Positions 58,233 through 64,000 of a DNA stretch of 64,000 nucleotides are shown piece by piece; position 1 is the first letter of the stretch, and every line of letters starts with the position of its first letter. Origin of the DNA: Ancistrus triradiatus (taxonomy: Eukaryota > Chordata > Actinopteri > Siluriformes > Loricariidae); contig JAJAGP010000080.1 in the NCBI GenBank assembly GCA_025084515.1, positions 496,001 to 560,000 of the forward strand, given 5' to 3'. Under the pieces are notes generated by a model. The model had not been told where the DNA came from, did not search any database, and worked only from the letters and a program-made list of their open reading frames with translations. The position numbers and the translations under genes were made by a program.

Positions 58233-58539
58233 AATAAGAAAATTGAGTTAGAAAGGCTTTTTGAATATATGTTTTATTAAAGAAGACTATTGTTTATTAA
58301 ATTAATAGTACTTTGACCTAAGCAAATAGTGTATTAACATATTTTCTTTTGTATCATGGAAGTTGTAAAACCTTGCTGTCACACAATAATGAGCAAAGTC
58401 TATCAAGTGGCGTCCAAAATCATTTACTACTCTGAATTGTGTCCCTTATAATAGTGCACTATGTAGTGATGTTGGAGAATAGTGAATAGGGATTGAACAC
58501 GGCACTATCCACTCACTGACAGACGAAATCATAACGCTT

Positions 58540-58880
58540 AAACTAATATCTCCGTTCTGTGGAGAGCGAGCTTTGCTGAACAAACGGCGAGTTGATGTAA
58601 AGGATTTGCTGCCAGGTGAGGGATCTGTGGCTGTTTTGAAGCGCGAGCCAGGTCATTGGGCGTTAATGATGAGTGGAGGCGTCGCTCGCGCACGTTAGCA
58701 CGCAATCAGGCGGTTAATGAATTGGAGGAAATGAGAGCGGTGACCCTCTATTTTGCATTTATTGCCCCGCGGGGCTTGAGCAACAAACAAGTGTCCGCAC
58801 GAGAGCCTTGGCTCACACGGGAGTGAAATAAAATGTGTCGAATTCACGTAAAATTCGTGGGAGGATCTCAGTGCGCGAGA
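58540..58880. other. Candidate conserved noncoding element
   Basis: Repeat-free and GC-balanced, with AT-rich transcription-factor-like words (GTTAATGAATTGG, TTTTGCATTTATTG) between CpG-bearing stretches. No coding frame stands out. The idea rests on composition only. Confidence 0.25.
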
Positions 58881-59446
58881 CTGCACGTGCGTACCTCATC
58901 ATACATCTTGCATACAGATTTCTCCAGAGTGCATTCCGGTTTGCCATAAGCATAAGTTCAAGGTAGGTTCAGTATGTTAATATATAGTTAAGGAATACAT
59001 GCTGTATATCCTGTAGCCATTTGGCTTGTCGTCGTGAAGGATTCAATCCCTGTTGTACTCCAAAGCACACCGGATTTAAAGGGATTCAATGTACAAAAGG
59101 GATGGGGGAGTTCATGGGCCAGCTTTATGCTTTTCATCATGTCTGAAACCACAGCTCTAATTGCGCCGGGCCCTCTCAAAGACCACCGATAAATAAAGAG
59201 AAATGAAAGATTAGGTCTCTGTCACACTTAATCACAATCATACTGCTTCTCTCTTGTTATTCCCCCTCAGTCAATCTTTTTTGCCTCAGCGTTGTATCCT
59301 CTAACCAAACATCCCCTTTACTTATTTTTATAATACATTATAAAATGTTTATTGTCAAATTAACAGCCACTTACTGGCAGTGTTTTGCTGTAACAAATAC
59401 CACGATAAAATCCCTTACAGTTCGTACAGTTCTTTATTGTATATAC

Positions 59447-59590
59447 AGCAGTGGCTTAGTGGCAAAAGCTCCAGACTAATCAGAAGGTTGTCTGTTCAAA
59501 TTCCTTCATAAGACGCCACCGTTGAGCCCTTAACCCTCAGATGTTTAGAGGTCGCCTTGGATAAAAGCTTCTGCCAAATTCCTGAATGAA
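59447..59590 (+). repeat. tRNA-derived SINE copy
   Basis: CAGTGGCTTAGTGGCAAAAG (A-box-like), GAAGGTTGTCTGTTCAAATT (B-box-like), TTGAGCCCTTAACCCTCAG and the tail CTTGGATAAAAGCTTCTGCC. Confidence 0.65.
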
Positions 59591-59689
59591 TTACAAATTA
59601 GCGATCGCATTTCACAGACAAAAATCTGCAGCTCCTGTGGGTTGGAGTTAAGATGTAGCAGATCCAGAGGACCTGAGTGTCGAACCGCT

Positions 59690-59710
59690 GGGCTGGGCTG
59701 GGCTGGGCTT
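59690..59710 (+). repeat. Short (GCTGG)n tandem repeat
   Basis: Four units of GCTGG inside an otherwise plain stretch. Confidence 0.8.
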
Positions 59711-59910
59711 GCAATGTAAAGGCTTCTGTGGACCGGTGCCCTGTTCAGGTTGTAATACAGGGCGTTGGAATAAGCGTGCCCTGGACAGGATACCAGTCAG
59801 TGCAAGGGTTGGGTAGGGATCAGTATTGCAGAGCTTGGAGACGATTCTTTGCTGGACCCACCTCCCTCAGATACGGCCAATTATGTCTGCATGATGTCCA
59901 ACCTTGCTGA

Positions 59911-62900
59911 GTTAGCTAGTACTAAGCTAGCTATGCTACTGACGGCTAGCTGTTGCTTTTCTCATAGCCTAATAGTTGTCTAGCTGTCGTAGTATTAGGA
60001 TTCTGTGTTTTAAGGTTAATTGATTACGTTTTTTATTTATTTTTATCTCGCATAACAGTGCTGCCATTGAATGGTAGTTGTCACCGCTGAAAAAGTCATG
60101 TAGCTGTCTCAGACCCGGATTTCTACACTTTTGCCTGTTTGATTTTTGGCAGCCAAAAGTAAACAGCCCCTACCAAAATGAGCATTCAGCACGGCCGATT
60201 TTCCGAGCGGTGCAAAATGCATCATCCCATCCTCCCTGCACATGCTGACTCAAGTGAAACGGAATAGGCTCTGTCGCTGAATTTCACTGGGTGTCTTTAA
60301 CTCTCACCAGAAGCTTACCTGTACACATTTTATGAGGTTTTCAAGTCACATCATGATTGGACTTAAACTGAAAAGAGGAAAATAAATAAGACGGTGTTTC
60401 TATTCTTCAACTTGATGACACTTTGCAGCTGAACCTGAACAAGCATTAACCTCCGAACGTGAGGCCCTCGGAAAGCTGGATGTTTTCCAAAGACGAGTGG
60501 GAGGTCTGGGATTTTCAGGATACATGATATATATATTTTTAAAAAACCTTCTCGTCCATTGAGGATATATTACTCTTGAAAGGTTTTATGTGGGTTACAT
60601 ATCTTACATCCATGCATATTGTTTATGATACTCTGAGGTTCCAGTTTAAAATGAAAGATTAAATTAAAATGTTAAAAACCTAAGAAGTATGGGGTGGGAT
60701 TCCTGAAAACGATGAATCTTAGACTTTAACAAGAGACTTTACGATGTGAAACACGCAAAGGCTTAAGGTGAGTACTTTACAAACCTGCTGTTTATCAGAA
60801 ATTGAGTGGGTATAAAGCACTTTGATATTGCAAATCGATAATCAAACAGTTGCCATTGTCTGCTTCATTTTGAGGGTTTAAGATGAAACAAAAATCATCA
60901 CTAATTGTCAAATACAATCCATAAGTCAGGCAAATACCCAGCAAACCATATATAGTAGTGTAGTATAGAATTTCAGTTTGTCTAGAGTTGTTTTTTCTTA
61001 TTTTAGGCTATTTTGTGTATTCGTGAAAAGGCATAATTTTATTTGAAATACATTTACCCAAAAAAAAAGAACGCCAAACATCTCTCACTGACCTCTTTCC
61101 ACACAAAACAGGGAAAAAGCAGGCCTTATCAAGGAATACCACACTGTGCTACTCATGATTTATAATTTATGGTTTCAGCCAAACCATTCAATGTGCGAAA
61201 CTAATGAGAGGGGGTTTGAAACTGGAACTATATCAGTATAATATCCTGTCAGGGCACTTAACAGGTTATTAAAGCAGATTTGAAGGAATAGATGGCGATG
61301 TTGTGATGTATTCACAATAGCATTTCTGATACCCTGAGAGCTACAATTTATTAAGCTTATGTGAAAAAGCAAGTAAGCTAGGTGACTTGGAATTGACCGT
61401 GTTTGATATTGAACTTGTACTGATTTGTGTATCGATGGAACTTTGTTCCTGTCATGAATATAGCCATGTGTGCTGATGTGACGTTACAGAAACCAAATAA
61501 GCAATTCTGCAGTTTCTGCCAAATGGGTATTTATGTTTATTATTACATTCCCATCATAAAACAGGGAGTACAAATGTATAACAAACCAAAAATACATTTG
61601 TGCTCAATGTATTGGACAATTACACTGACATTCAGTCCTTTTTGCTGTGTTTTCTTCTATAATATAGAGGAGAGTTTTGACCCACTGAGAACAACCGTTG
61701 GGGGCAATGAAACCAGGGTGCTCCTGGAAGATCAGTTAAGCTCTGTCATTGTAAATTATTTTTAACAGGACTCAAAGCAGCAAACCGACACTGATTGACA
61801 GTTTGGCATCTGCCTGTCTGTCCGATAAAGGCACACTCCTATGGAACTGAACTGAAATGGACTCCTCCGTAGACAAGGAGCCCGAGGTCTGGTCTGAATT
61901 AAATACAGTAGACTGACAGCTGTGACTTTTCTCTTTGTGCACGTCCATGGCCCCTGGCCCACCTTCTAATATTTACCCAGCTTTTTGGACAAAAGATGAG
62001 GAATTGCACAGCTCGGTTATTTTAGAGGCCTAGAAGCCTCCATAATTTACATGGCCTCTTTCCCGGCTGACACAGGGACACACACTTTCTTCCTGTATTC
62101 TTAATTTTCCAGGGATTTTTCACTGAAGTGCTGTAAGACAGATTGATCTTACCAGTGCTGATAAAAGATTATATTTCAGTTACCTCAGATTGTAATTAGT
62201 GAAAGCAGTAGTCACGATGAGAAACACGTACAGGATTGTACTTTATATAAAGTATAAAATAAGGTGTAGTTAAGGGATAACATCACAACGGCATCCCAGT
62301 AATTTTATCATACACTTGAAAGCACTGGGGCCGTTTACATGCACGTAATAATAACTGATAACTGCAGAAAATCGGGTTTTCTCAGTAATCTGACTGAGTA
62401 TACATGCACTTGAGTATTCAGATAATGGGAAACCTCTGGGTTTACATGACTCTACTTTGCAACCGACCAATAATCTCACTGAAATAGGTGACACAAACTT
62501 CAAAATGCAATATTAAAAAATTATTTTCTTCATTTTATCAAGTATACACTGCATTTGTGTCTCCACTAAGTGTTCGATAGCCATTTCACTGCCTTTAATT
62601 CTGTGGCGTGTTTAATTCCAGGGTTGCCAGATGTGGAAACAAACCTATTACAGTCCACTGCAAAAAAGCCAAGTCTGTAGGCAGATCTGGCAACCATTTT
62701 ATGTTAGGAAATCGTATACTGGTATACATGCTATGAGTAATCTGATTACTGGGATAAATCCAGCTGTCTTTATTGAATTGTATAATAAGTGTATGCTGTA
62801 TATATGACCACTTGTCAGCTAACTGCAAGAAATTCGGCTATGACCGGATTATTAAGTGCATGTAAACATTGTTTTGAAAGCTTTACTTGCTCTTGGATGC

Positions 62901-63104
62901 CTCAATTACTGGTATTTGGGCAGATTTAATTGTTATAGTTCCTGTTTATAACTGTAGCTCTGAAGTGCAATTCACGGAGTAGGAACTCAAGAGAGCTTTG
63001 AATCCCATCCTCTTTAAAAATTTAAGCATTTGACATGTCTCTTGATAGACTCAATGCTAGCTAAATGCGGTAATGTTATTGAAAAATAGTGGACGTTATC
63101 AAGA
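59911..63104. other. Gene-poor, largely repeat-free stretch
   Basis: No exon, RNA gene or recognisable transposon over about 3 kb. 60100-60300 and 61880-62120 look unique and could be regulatory. Open frames such as 61427-61765 (plus) carry no domain. Confidence 0.35.
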
Positions 63105-63572
63105 TTAGTTTTTTTGTTTAGCAATGGTATTATGACCATATATAACATTGTTGATGCTTGGACCCAAAAGGTTTCAAACTTGGATTCGTCAATACATTTA
63201 AAACTCTTTTCCACTCAGACTGGTTCCAATCTTTGTGAGCTTTAGCATAGCTTAACCTTTTATCCATGTTCCAGTTCTGAAAAAGTGGTTTCATGGCTGT
63301 TCCCCTTCCAAAAAGACCACTCCTGATCAACCCTCTTTAGACTGTAGAAGGGTCAACATCATCTCTATGAAGCTGCCAGATACTGCTATTGCTCAAGTGT
63401 AAGAGGAGGTCACACTAAATATACAACGATAGGCCAAAGAAGCTGTTTTTCTTGTGTTTTTTAAATACTGCATACACACTTCCTGTATTTTCAGGTTGTG
63501 TTCTAATAAAGAGACTACTAAAACACTTTTACATCTAATCTAATGGTGGCCTAAAACTTGTGCACAGTACTG
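63105..63572 (-). mobile_element. Tc1 family 2 copy (deleted)
   Basis: Right end TTGTGCACAGTACTGTA and GTATTATGACCATATATAAC near the left. The minus strand keeps a transposase scrap, YAKAHKDWNQSEWKRVL, which is the block just before the first catalytic Asp in Tc1 enzymes. This copy lacks any insertion at the TA used by copies A and B, so it shows the empty site (GGTTAAGCTATGCTAAAGC). Confidence 0.8.
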
Positions 63573-64000
63573 TACATAATGTACGTCAAAAGCAGTTCTT
63601 GGTAATGGACTCAAAGTTTTTAAATGGTAATGATGCATTCAAATAAAATGTCGCCTGAAGTTTAAGTACAGTATGGTTGCCTTTTTTGCATTCAGCTCAC
63701 ATCCTCCAAAGAGGTGTTAGTTACCTGAACAAAACCGGCCTCGTGGAATGACGTGACTGGCGCTCTGAGTTGGATAGCATTTCAGCGAAAGCTTGGTTTG
63801 ACAGTATCGGATTCCGTTTGCATTGAGAGGGTCAGATCGGCAAGGATTGTACGTGTATGGGCTGGTGCGAAGATGAATGGGGTTTTTATGGCCCAGAGTC
63901 AGGGGGCTTTTAATAGGTGCGGCGTGTCGTGACAGTTACGAATGAGTACGAGTGAGACCCCGTTCCAACCGTGTTATTAATTACGCTCAGTGATAACAGA
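63573..64000. other. Right-edge sequence, nothing recognised
   Basis: 63700-63990 is CpG-bearing, repeat-free and could be regulatory or the edge of a gene outside the window. No splice-bounded exon was recognised. Confidence 0.3.

Noticed and set aside
1..64000. CRISPR arrays, phage, toxin-antitoxin or other bacterial systems
   Set aside because: Direct repeats here are microsatellites, SINEs or transposon ends. Gene structure is vertebrate throughout.

Overview
The window is vertebrate nuclear DNA and reads as a ray-finned fish (teleost). Exons are short, separated by long introns with GT/AG borders. Tc1/mariner and hAT transposons, tRNA-derived SINE fragments and an RTE-like LINE fill much of the rest. 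Linkage of melanophilin with LRRFIP1 matches the block on human 2q37 that holds MLPH, RAB17 and LRRFIP1. No operon, CRISPR array, phage or bacterial system is present. I cannot name the species.

Layout. (1) 1-1320: the first coding exon of lrrfip1 (minus strand; the gene runs off the left edge) and its upstream flank. (2) 1385-1965: a trinucleotide-repeat island. (3) 2.1-8.2 kb: mostly repeats, plus an orphan promoter-like spot at 3237-3387 with a ZNF143-type site followed by an ATG and splice donor on the plus strand. (4) 8232-23347: melanophilin (mlph, minus strand), rebuilt here as 13 phase-consistent exons giving about 554-559 residues; the last coding exon was not found. (5) 23.4-33.8 kb: a transposon graveyard with clear nesting. 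(6) 35.3-36.95 kb: an intact single-exon MuRF-type RING E3 ligase on the minus strand, TRIM63-like and probably fish trim101, with TATA box and poly(A) signal. (7) 37-64 kb: no gene I can support. It holds an RTE-like LINE missing its reverse transcriptase, a second hAT copy, a tandem array of about 400-bp units, a mariner inside a (TA)n tract, and some quieter stretches that could be regulatory DNA.

How the genes relate: melanophilin bridges Rab27a on melanosomes to myosin Va and actin, while MuRF ligases act in striated-muscle protein turnover. They do not share a pathway and are simply neighbours. All three genes are on the minus strand but are separate transcription units.

No new biological system was found. 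The points most worth a second look are two copies of one Tc1 family at the same TA of a second Tc1 family but in opposite relative orientation, two near-identical hAT elements with perfect 8-bp target duplications, a chain of nested insertions, the 400-bp tandem array, a long near-perfect hairpin in a mlph intron, the GC-AG intron and missing 3' exon of mlph, and the orphan promoter at 3.2 kb.
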